Notes under the pieces: generated by a model
The model's input: the letters and a program-made list of their open reading frames with translations, nothing else
The model's database searches: none
What the model was told of the DNA's origin: nothing
Shown here: positions 27,141-47,700 of the stretch, in pieces
Numbering within the stretch: position 1 is the first letter of the stretch
Layout of the letters: each line of letters starts with the position of its first letter
Assembly (NCBI GenBank): GCA_027574665.1
Contig: CM050659.1
Location: 22,979,001-23,043,000 of the forward strand
Direction: 5' to 3'
Source: Rhynochetos jubatus
Lineage: Eukaryota > Chordata > Aves > Eurypygiformes > Rhynochetidae
DNA: 64,000 bases
Translations under genes and position numbers: made by a program

Positions 27141-27370
27141 CCTCTTGGTTTTTCTCGGTAATTCCTACACGAGCCGCAGAACTAGAGCCGCAGCATCTGA
27201 GCGCGAGTAGGGATCGCAGCGCGGCCCCACAAAGAATTTCTACAGTGTGCGCGTCCTCCAATAAAGGAAAGGCGAAGCAGGAGTAACCCCACGTTTTCCT
27301 GCGGCGATTTTACCCGTTACACGCCCCCTGAGGATTTCCCTGGCACGTTTAAACCTTTAATTTAAATTAA

Positions 27371-27398
27371 TTAAATAAGATCTTTAAATCTTATTTAA
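27371..27398. repeat. Perfect 11-bp inverted repeat, AT-rich
   Basis: TTAAATAAGAT (27,371-27,381) and ATCTTATTTAA (27,388-27,398) are perfect complements around the loop CTTTAA. It is the centre of an AT island between GC-rich promoters. Function unknown. Confidence 0.9.
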
Positions 27399-27774
27399 AA
27401 CACATGACCCAGCAATATACGTTCGTGTGTAAAATTAAGCAGGGGTACGCTTTCGGGGGGGCTACCGACCGAGCTCCCGCCGCTCCGTTCTAGGCCGCTT
27501 TTTGTGTGTCCCGCGGCTCACCGACCCGAGCGGCGGGAAGGGACCCCGCCGGGCCCAAGACCCGCGCAGTGCCGCACGGCCCGCCCTCCCGCAGGGCTCC
27601 GCCAATCGAACGCCTCCAGCTTCCCTCGCTCCTATGGGCTGGCGGCAGCCTCCGCTGGAGACACGTTCAACGAATCGGAGCCCGGCGGCGGCCAATAGGA
27701 AGGGTCCGGGCGGGGCCGTGCTGCCGGTGGGTTGACGCCCGCCAATGGGCGCGAGGCGGCAGAACGGGGCGGTC

Positions 27775-38022
<10,248 letters not shown>

Positions 38023-39500
38023 ATGGATTCCGGAATCTGCGACTCTGAAATTGCGTCTGATGGAATGGAAGAGCTGAATATGTATGGTTCGTGCTACCTC
38101 TCTGTACACTGAATGAGATAGTTAAACACTGAACCAAAGACAACGTGTAGTGCCTTAAATGTAACAAGCAATTTGCTGTGAAGGACACAGAGTATTAAGA
38201 TGCAATCTCTTTCATAAGCTTTACATCTTCTTAAACAACTCTTAGTAAAAATCAGAACTTAATGCTTAGAACTACATTTCTGTAGACTAACTAAAACCAA
38301 TACTTTTAATTCAATTGGATAATCTGTTTTCCATGTATTTCTTTTTCCCTCAAATATTTATCACTTGATTTCCTGTTTGTGCATAGCAGGTGACAATAGC
38401 TTCTCTGTCGTGCCTTTTCACGGTGAGAAACCACCTTCATGTCCCTGCAGATCTCTTCCTTCAGTCTGTATCCAACCCTTGGACCATACTCCAGATTCCA
38501 GTGCGGAACGTGCGTATCCTAGAGCTGCGTCTCATTTCTGAGAAGCGTACGTAACTGCTGTATGATGCAAGAGGTTGGTTCAGAGATGAAGGGAGAATTT
38601 TCAACAGGTAGAATGGAGTTATTAATTCAATTATTCATTGAAAACTCTCTTTGCCGAATGCTGAAACTGCAGCATTTAAGTTGTAAACTTTGGCTCAGAG
38701 CTGAAAAAAAATGTTCTTACACTGACCAACACTTTACGTTCTCGAAAATACAAACCCAAACTGCAAAGATAACGAGCTATCTGTAGCACGAATTAAAGGC
38801 TGCTAATTAGCTTTCGGATTACTGCTCAGACAAACCAACAGGTACCAGATTTCTTGGTCACTAAATTCTTGCATTCTCCACTTATTTTCTCCAAGTTTTT
38901 AATCCTTGGGGGAGAATATAGAAGTGGGCAGAGATGTCTAATCCCAGGGTAAATATTGTTACACAGGAAAGATTTGTTAGCCTTACAGTTGGAAGGCGTG
39001 TGCTTTTTGCTCTCTCCTTTTGTCCTCTCATCTCACAAAGATACTTTGCCTTAAAGATTCTTGAGGGGAAGACGTTGTGCCTCAGCCCAAACTGTTGTGC
39101 AGTTCAGCATGTGTACTACAGGAAACCTTTGCAGCCTGATTCAGTAATACTTCCTCCCGTAGGCTGTGGTGGCCTTGGAGGTTACCAGTCAGAGCAAAAT
39201 ACCATCAGACTCTTACCTCTTCTCCCTCTCCCCTGTCCCAGGGGGTTACAGAATTTGGATGCTTTAGATCGGATCTCAGAAAGGACTATCATTCAAAGTA
39301 GAATGTTATTTTTATGCAAATTTGTGAAATTAACATGTCTCAAGTGCCTTAACTTCTCTAATTTAGTTGGTTGATGTTTCAACTTGTTGAGATGCATTTT
39401 TCTATGCCATACAGAACGACAAGCCTTAGCGGAATGGATAAAATGTGTGCCTGTCTGGATTTTGGACGTTTCAATAAATTTTATTAGTCTAATCCATGTT
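38023..39500 (+). other. MAGT1: MAGT1 3' UTR (probable)
   Basis: No further coding potential after the stop. AATAAA at 39,473-39,478 is followed by a GU-rich stretch (TGTTCCTGTGTCTC), marking a likely cleavage site near 39,495. A second AATAAA at 40,587-40,592 followed by TGTGTGGTTTTGTTTTTATG could give a longer transcript. Confidence 0.55.
39473..39478 (+). terminator. MAGT1: MAGT1 polyadenylation signal (proximal candidate)
   Basis: AATAAA about 1.45 kb after the stop codon with a GU-rich downstream element. The alternative is AATAAA at 40,587. Confidence 0.55.
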
Positions 39501-42500
39501 CCTGTGTCTCTTGAACTTCAACACAAAACAAACCAACTTCTGTTCTTCCACAATTGCTTCAACATGTTAATAATAGTGTCTATAGTAACTTGAGTGTGGC
39601 TGAGTAGACTGGATGAGTAGCGTGTATGTGTTTATGTGGGAAATTACAGCCCAGAATGTCAATACTAGAGATTTTCTCATGTAGCTGACTACACATAAAG
39701 ATTGCATGGTTTTCACTTGTCTTTGACAGCTGCCCTGAGGTGCAAATCTTGGCTTCCTGGAGTCCTAGCCAGAAACTAACAGCATTTCTGGAAGTGGAAT
39801 GTAGTTACCACAACAGATTTGCCTGGGATGGCTCTGGGCCACTGTACCTGTTGCTCATTTTCCTGCCCTGTTGGTACAGTACTTGCAGCCAACCCAGATG
39901 TTTATTGGACTGTAGTCATTAACAGTGCAGGCCAAAGGGCTTATGATCTCAATCTAAAGAAGTAACGTGTTTTGTCTTAAGCTCTCAGACTTGTTTCTGA
40001 TTCTTCTGATGTGGTGCATGTTTTATTCTATCCTTCTAAAAAGCATCTGATCACATAAACAGTTGTAGATTACTCTGGGTGGTGGAGATGTGTTGACCAT
40101 CCGCTTCAGGTGGTACAGTTGTTGAGAGTTGTGGATTTTCCTCTTTTTTTCTATGCCTGGCATATGAAATGAAAATAACTCTTACTTTTTCCAACAGCTT
40201 TTTTGCTCTCTAGGCTGAAACTGAAGCACATGGAGGAGGGAACAAGTGTGATAGTGGAGCAAAAGAAGATTGAGTGCTTGCAAGGACCTGTAGCAGATTT
40301 AGAGAGGATGCAGTTCTAGAAAGGTTTGACTTGTGCAGCAGTTGAGAGGTAATGGCCAGCTGTAGCTGGTGCCAAAATTGATTCTTTGGGACTGTTGGCA
40401 TGTGCAGCTCGCTAACTAGTTCGTATGATACAGTTCTGGACCAGCAGAACCAAGGTGGAAGATGCAGTGCATTTGAGAACCGGTGTGCTAAAACGGGAAG
40501 GTTGATGAGACCATCTCCTTTAGAAAGTGAGTCATTAAACAGCTCAGAAGTACGGTAAAAGCTCCCCTTCAGAGAACACTTGCTATAATAAAAGGAAAAA
40601 TGGTACGTTCTGTAGTTGAAAATGGACTGTGTGGTTTTGTTTTTATGTGGCTGGCCTCAGAGATTGCTTCTTTCCCTGCTTTTGAGAAGGGGCTGTGTTG
40701 TATTTAAAAATTATTTTGGACTAAAAGCTAGCAGTAATTTAGGGGGCTTTCTGATGAGCTAAGCCCGAGACAAGATAGTGAATCTAATTTGATTAGGTAA
40801 TGGTTGTGGTATCTAGAATTTACTGGAATCTCCTGTTTTCAAACCATTCTAGTGTTCAGGACAACGTGGTGCTTTATGGTGGTACCTGGTAGTCGTTCCT
40901 GCAGTTAAGCCTTTAACAGATGCTTCATAAGCACGTGCTCTTCCTGAGCCGAACGGCCTAGTCCTCCAGCAGGATGGAAAACGTGGCAAGCTCTGCATCT
41001 GCTGGGTATGGCTTGGTGCTCCTGCACGTTACCTTAATGAATCCCATGGCTGGTGATGTCCATGTGGCTGCGTGTACATCCACAATCACATGATTAGGAT
41101 ACATGCTCAGATGTCAGGGTAAGAACAAGTTAAATAGTGCTGATCACCCAGGGATATTTTGGTTACTGCTGGGCAGTGCTGACGCACAGTCAAGGCCTTT
41201 TCTGCTCCTCACCACCCCCCCCAGCCCCCGACCAGCGAGTGGGCTGGGGGTGCACAAGGTGTTGAGAAGGGGACGCAGCCAGGACAGCTGACCTCAGCTG
41301 ACCAAAGGGATATCCCAGACCGTATGGCCTCATGCTCAGTGTGTCAAGCTGGGGAAGGAGGAGGAAGGGAGGGATGTTCAGAGTGATGGCGTTTGTCTTC
41401 CCAAGTCACTGTTACACGTGATGGAGCCCTGCTTTCCTGGGGATGGCTGAACACCTGCCTGACCATGGGAAGTGGGGAATGAATTCCTTGTTTTGCTTTG
41501 CTTGCATGTGCAGCTTTTGCTTTACCTATTGAACTGTCTTTGTCTCAACTTTTACCCTTCTGATTCTCTTCCCCCATCCCACAAGGAGGGGAGTGAAGGG
41601 GTGGCTGTCTGGTGCTTAATTACCAGCTAGGATTATACCATGACACTGACAAATCAAGGCAGAAGTTTTAGAAGTACTGAAGGAAGCAGATTCCTTAGCT
41701 TCCTAGACATGTGGAACATGTAATAAAAATGGGATGCCTGAATTGCTTACGCTTGTTGGGATGTGCTGCCCGTGCTGTCAGATTGTGGTAGATGGTGGCA
41801 TTTTGTAGCTGAACTTTGTTGGGAGAAGAGAGTGGCCTGTAGTGTTCCTTTGTGGTTTATTAACCATGGTTTCTGATAGTGAGTTTAAAGAAATTTCCAG
41901 TCTATAGCAGAAAATCACTTCTGTTGAGATCAGATTTTGTTGAAGAAGGTGAAACTTCTAAGTGCTTTCGTCTGCTGTGAGAAATTAAGTCCCACAAGGG
42001 ACTTGGAAAAGCATTGGTGCTTTACTTCTCCATGGGACCTTGATGTTTACTGCTTGCTCATGCTGAAAAGGTTTAATTATCGAATACAATCCCGTGCTCA
42101 ACTGATTCCACACCATCACTTTGAACTTGGTTACGGGGAATAGAGCCACAGCAAAACACAGGACAAACCCGGCTCTTGAGTTGGCAGTCTGTTTTCAGGT
42201 TGTGTCATGCTTTTCCTCTGACAAATAGAGAATGAGTTTCATTGCACACACTCTTCCACTTCAAAACTCAGATCTTGACCATTCCTATGGAGTGAATTTG
42301 AGCATCATGTTTTATTGTTCGGAATTAATTGTGCTACTTTCATCACAGACAGTAATCTGGAAGAGATGTATATGTGGTTGGTATTTCTAGGTCAGGCGCA
42401 CATAAAGTTATTAAAATAATCTCTTGTCGATAACTATACATGTATTTCGGCCATTTTTCTTAAAAGTAGGCTAATATCTACTTAAGAAAACTAATTACTA

Positions 42501-44400
42501 TCACTATGAAAAAAAAAAAGTCAGAGTGATGAGCTGCAGTGGCCCTGGGTTTGTCCTGCAGACTAAACCCTGAATCCTCATTATTCCGGGTATATTGGAG
42601 CAGCCAGCGGTGTCTGTTAGTGGAGCGCTGGAGGAAGGGGCCCTGTGTGCTGGAGAACCTTAACTGCGTGGGTATGTTCGATGTGCAGAACGGTTCTCTA
42701 CAGATGCACACGGTGTCTGTCCCTACGCAGACTTCTGTCTGCTTCTAGAATGCTTTCTCACAAGATTGTATCGGGTTTTGCCTTCTGGGGTAGTTGCTGG
42801 GAGATGGGAATATTTCCATCCTTCCTTTATCTTGACCTTTTCTCACAATAGGATTTTTTTCATGTGTAACTTGAAATTGAAGGCAATTAAATTTGTTCTT
42901 TTAAACTGATTTCAAATCATCTTCCATCTCCCAAGGAAACCGTAGAAGGAAAAATACAGAGCAAAAGCAATAAATACATCTGTGTAGCTATTCTAAATCA
43001 GTAGAATATTAGTCCATTGAGCAAAGCAAACCCCTGGAAGAGGAAAACAAAATATTTCGTGTTCTTATTTTAATCACACAATTGGAATGCTAATGCGGAG
43101 CAGAGAATTGGTGATGCTTCCAGTTTCATTCATCTGTTGGCAAAAAACCAGAATGGCATTTTCCAGTTTTTAATGGAGTTTGTAGAAGTCAGTTAACACG
43201 GGTTTATTTTTTCCTTCTAAAATCTAGCTAGAAGACAGGTGATGCTTTGGCCTTTGAGAGCTGCAGCATTGACCCTGAGACAGCATTTGTTAACAAAGCT
43301 GTTACTGAACCCGCTCTGCGGTGTTACTGACATTCAGCATGTGCAGGATGCAGTTCTTGGGTAAAATGTTAAATTTTAAAGCAAATTCTGCTTAGAGCTG
43401 TTCGTAGACGTGTAAACTTGTATGTGCTGAAGTGCAAAAATGCTGTTTATACTATTGTGCCCTTTTAGAATGAAATAGATATTAAGGAGTAGTTTAGCCG
43501 ACAAGGCTTTCATTTGGGCTTGTTTTCTCATATTTTGCACGTTGCGTTACGAAACCAATGAGTTGGTATGTTTTTCCAGCTTCAGCAGGAAAATACCTTA
43601 ATCTTGAAAACTGGTTATCGCCATGAGTAGTGAATCGTACTCGTGTCACCCGCTTCGAACGCGGTGCGGAACTGGACTTGGTTGTTGCGGTCCGTTCTCT
43701 TTTGGCCGTGGGGGGGATGGAAGGTGACATGAAAAGCCCAGCCCGTGCAGTTTGGTGGCCTCTCACAAAAGCATCTAACCACTTCCCTGGGAGCGGGGAT
43801 GTATCCAGTCCTCTTCCCGTACAGGTAGACCTGACAGGAGCGTAGAAGCTGCTAGTACAAGCAGGGAAAACTATCTGAGCGTAATTGGTGAAGCTGCCAG
43901 CGATGTGTTTCCTTATGTAAAGAATTTCTGTTGTTCAAAACGAAGGTTGTAGCAAGGCTGGGTCTAAGTGCAGCTGTAGCTGTCAGCGTAACTTGGGTGC
44001 TGTTCAACCTCGGTAACTCTCATATCGCGTACATCATTCGTATCCGGCTGCCTTTTTATTGTGTCCTGGGGAGACTCTCCTCCCAGGCTTGCTTCTGCGC
44101 TCGAGGCCTGGCCTGAGCTGGGCGTTGGGCCTGTTCTGGTGCTGTCACTGGAGTTTGGCCGGCATCATGGCGTTACGTTCTAGGGCTGATGTAAACGCCG
44201 TGGTTGACTCGAAGTTGACTCCCGGTTGCGGACTTGCCCAGCGCCGCGGCCCTCTAATGATGGAGTGGGTGGCTGGGAAGGGCGTGAGACCTGGCCCTCG
44301 CTGTCACCGCGGGCCGCCTGCCCGTCCCCGCCGGGTGCGTGTCGCTTGGCCCTCGCTGCAATGGCCCAGGCCATTGGGCACCCGCGGGCGGGAGCCCCCT
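39501..44400. other. Intergenic region between MAGT1 and ATRX
   Basis: About 4.9 kb. It holds a possible distal MAGT1 poly(A) signal (40,587), the LTR at 41.1-41.6 kb, and rising GC content approaching the ATRX promoter. Short open frames here have no recognisable protein signature. No RNA gene seen. Confidence 0.6.
41135..41645 (+). mobile_element. LTR fragment, avian endogenous retrovirus type (LTR family A, copy 3)
   Basis: Starts inside the family consensus (GGGATATTTTGGTTACTGCT) and ends AGGATTATACCATGACA, matching the family 3' end. The CAGCTGACC block and the CTTTGTCTCAACTTTTACCC block align with the copy at 10.9 kb. The first 100 or so bases of the LTR are missing or unrecognisable. 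Confidence 0.7.
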
Positions 44401-44457
44401 GCTGGGCAGAGTCGTCAATACACTTTGTTTTGAAATGATGTCACGGGACTTGGTGCG

Positions 44458-44465
44458 TGACGTCA
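44458..44465. promoter_or_regulatory. Full palindromic CRE (TGACGTCA)
   Basis: Perfect CREB/ATF site about 200 bp upstream of the inferred ATRX start. Related half or near sites lie close by: TGATGTCAC (about 44,437), TGATGTAAC (about 44,478) and TGACGTAAA (about 44,526). Confidence 0.7.
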
Positions 44466-44663
44466 GGCTCCGACCGGTGATGTAACCCTCCCTCCAGCCA
44501 ATCAGAGCGGGGAAGGTTGGGACGGTGACGTAAACCACCCTAGCAACAGGCCCCGGCGGAGCCGTCCAATTAGAAAATAGCTGGGGGCAGCAAGGAGCCA
44601 ATGGGAGTCGGCGAAGGAGGAAGGCGGCAGGAGGCAGGTCTCCCTCCGCCTCCCTTCGTTAAG

Positions 44664-44720
44664 ATGGCGGCGGAGCTTGCGATGGTGGCAATAACGGCTT
44701 TGTCTCCTTTCAGCGCCTGA
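44664..44720 (+). CDS. Upstream open reading frame in the ATRX 5' leader
   Basis: ATG with A at -3 and G at +4 (AAGATGG) opens an 18-codon frame (MAAELAMVAITALSPFSA) ending at TGA 47 nt before the ATRX start and in a different frame. The ATG is part of the YY1-type element. It is translated only if transcription begins upstream of it, which the sequence does not prove. No conserved function known to me. Confidence 0.4.
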   Translation: MAAELAMVAITALSPFSA

Positions 44721-44767
44721 GCCCGGTTCCGGCCCGGCCGGCCGCACCGAGCAGCGGCGGCGGAGAC

Positions 44768-44787
44768 ATGACCGCAGAGCCCGTGAG
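44768..44787 (+). CDS. ATRX: ATRX coding exon 1 (residues 1-6)
   Basis: Encodes MTAEPV plus two bases. Donor GTGAG/GTACGG. The short first coding exon in a CpG island matches mammalian ATRX. Confidence 0.92.
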
Positions 44788-47700
44788 GTACGGCCCAGGG
44801 CCCGCCCCTGCCGGCCGCGCTGCGGGGGGAGCGGCGGCCGCACCGCCTGGGCCGGCCCGCGGCCCCGCGGCGGGGGTGGGGCGGGGCTGGGCCCGGTGCG
44901 GCGGGCGCCGGCGGAGGCCGGGCGGGAGGCGGGAGAGTGGCGGAGGCCGGGAGGGTCGCGCAGGGGGACGGCGGCGGCGGAGGGCGCTGGGCTCGCCGAG
45001 GCCCGGCGCTTGGGCAGCCGGCGGCACGCAGCCCCGTTCCCCGGGCGCGGCGGGGTCGGGCCTGCGCGGGCGGGAAGGCCCGGAGGGGCGGGGCGGCCGG
45101 CGCCCCCCGCCGCGGGGATGCGCCCTCCGCTCGGCCGCCCCCGCCCCACGTGTGTGCGCTGTAGTAAAGTCCTTCCCGTCCCGCCGATGCCGCCGGGAAG
45201 CTGCTTCCACGCTGGTTTACAAACATCTCCCTTCCTCCCCCCTTGACGAGCCGTCTCCTGCCGTGTTAGCGATTGCAGACGGCTGCTGTTCTGCGGCGTG
45301 GAGTCAATACGCGGACAGAAACCCTCCCAACGCGTGAAGTCAGTGCAGAGAACGACGCCATGTTAAACTGGTATTAAATAGTTGGCTCTGTGCGTCCAGT
45401 TTATCGGTAGCTCAGGGGGTCTGATCGGCACGGGGCATCACGTCAACCCTTCCACAGACCTACGGCACAAACAATAACGTGTTGTCGCTTGACCCTCGGG
45501 AACGTTGCACGCATCCTCAAAATCAAACCGTGTTACAAAGGGAGGCGTTCCGGTGTTAAGTACCGAGCCTGGGGTGAAGTTTTTCCTGTGGTCGTATTTG
45601 TGTGTCTTCACCACCCACGTTTTTTGAGCAGTCGGTAGCTGCTGCTTAGTTTCAGCCCAAAGTTAAAGGCCTGGTGGTTTTCCTCTTGTGTATTGATTGA
45701 TTTTTAAAGCCTTCACGTTTCAGAGGAAGTAACATGTAGGTAACCTACTTCCAGCTAACAAAAAGAGACTTTTACAAGATTGTCATCCTTATGGATGTTG
45801 ATCCCGTGCTGGGTGTAAGTCAGGAGCGTTGCGAATGTACGTTACTGGGTGCATGACTTCCCAAAAGTTAGTTAGCGCTTTCTACCGCGTATGGTTTCCT
45901 CCTTGTTCCGGAAGATAGGGATTGTCCAGCTCTCCCCCTTCCTCGCTCCCACTTTCTCCCTTCTGTGGTCTTAAACTTTGACAACTTCTGTGGTGGATCG
46001 ATTATTTCACGTGTAGACTGAAATACTAATTAAGGGGCTTTCTCCCTTTTCTTCCCCAATCCCTGGAAATCTCAGGTAAACCTTGATTTTTGTATGGCAA
46101 GAAAAATCTGGCTTACTAATATTTGTTGCGTGTTTTACAGTCATAATCAGTATTGCTTATTCTGAAAAATGCTCCTCTGTTTAGACCACTTTTTTTTTTT
46201 TATTTTACTATGACTTGCATTTTGTTCCCTGTTTTCCCATTTTCTGCTTTTCTTGAGCTATTTGTTCCTGGTCTCCATTATGAAGGTTTGGGACTTAACC
46301 TTGTCCACATTCTTAGGTTGTCGACAGTGCAACAATCGGTGGTGCTGCCAGGGGGCTGCTCTAGTTGCTTGCTCATACATTTCCCGGGCGTTTTTTCACA
46401 TTACCTGCAGACAGAAAGGTCTGTTGGATTATTTCAGATTATTTGGAGTCTTGAAGATCAAAATAGATTTGAGATTGATGTAGTCTATGTCCCACCGGAG
46501 GAGACGGCCCTGTGACAAACTACTTTTAAGTGGAGGGGCGCAATATTTTCTTTTTGTGCTCCAAACTTTTCTTGTGTTCATGAACTCGCTCCTCATTCAG
46601 TCTGAATGTTTATGATTCTCATCCCGTACAGAGCTCATCTTGAGCAGTTTGTTTTTACTTTACAGCAACAGTTCCGTGGTGTAGGTGCCACGCTTGCAGG
46701 GTCACGAGCTGCTGGATGCATTGCATGGGCTTTCCTTTTCTGCCAGTTCAAGTTCTGCTTAAAATTGGAGTTGGAGAGAATGGGAGAGAGAAGAAAAACA
46801 CAGACACGCTCACTTTCTTGTGTTCCCATTTCCCACCAGTCCTGTTGGCCGGTCAGCTGCCCGCATTTCTGTCACCCCGCGCAGTCACCCTGCACATTCG
46901 GTTCACCTGCTATCTGCAAGGCGTGCGCAGAAATAAACGGAGGAGGTGGTTGGTAGAGTGCTGCGCAAGATACGCAAACTTTGAGGGGAAATCTGTGCCC
47001 AGCACTTGTGAAGATAGACGTAGTGTTTATAGGGAAAGTAATCAGTCAGTACTGGTCTGCTGGCTGTGAAGTTTTAGCCTTCTGTTCTAAGGAACACTAA
47101 TACTAAGAACCCAAGGGTCACTCCTGTCCGGGATGAGAAGTTTGGGATGCTGAAAACCATGATGAAAACAGGAGTGACTTACTAAGAAACTTTAAAAAAA
47201 CCCCAATGGCTGCCTCTGTAAATGTTTATAAAGATTTTACTGCAAATTTTTTCCTTTTTTCCTTTTTTTTTTTCTTAAAGTGAAAGGATCTTTGTCATGG
47301 GGACCGAACCGATCAGTTTATGCCTTGTGCAAAATAGCACAACAGAAACAGAAGACAAGTTTTGACTCTTGCACACCTGAACCATCTGGTAGTCAGTGTG
47401 GTGGTACTGGATTTTTTTAAGTTGGCAAAATAAACTTAATTTTTTTTAAATGATTTAGACTTTTCAACTTTTAGTGTGGTATTTTGGGAACGTGATCTTT
47501 ACATTTATTAAATTCTCTGCATTTTTGAGTTGCTTGAATTTCTGTGTTCCGAGGGATGTCACGGGGTTGTTTGAGGCATGTTATGTAATGCCACAATAAT
47601 CTCACTGGAAATAAGTCAATAGCCAATTTAGCAAACTTAAACCTTCAGAGCATATGGAAGTTAGCCTTCTTTCACAGGATCATGTGGAATGGGTGTTAGC

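Larger units (their letters stand above)
44400..45250 (+). promoter_or_regulatory. ATRX: ATRX CpG island promoter
   Basis: Strongly CpG-rich and TATA-less. It includes a full cAMP-response element, CCAAT boxes (44,498 region) and a YY1-type AAGATGGCGGC (44,661-44,671), which usually lies just downstream of the transcription start. The start is therefore probably within about 44,600-44,660. The island extends into intron 1. Confidence 0.7.

Noticed and set aside
27011..27286. 91-codon open frame
   Set aside because: Runs through the tRNA-Leu gene; no independent support.
44502..45337. Open frames of 166-218 codons around the ATRX first exon
   Set aside because: Same composition effect in a CpG island, several frames on both strands at once.
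46153..47069. Open frames of 116-120 codons in ATRX intron 1
   Set aside because: Phe/Leu-rich because of T-rich DNA, no recognised domain, no splice or promoter evidence.
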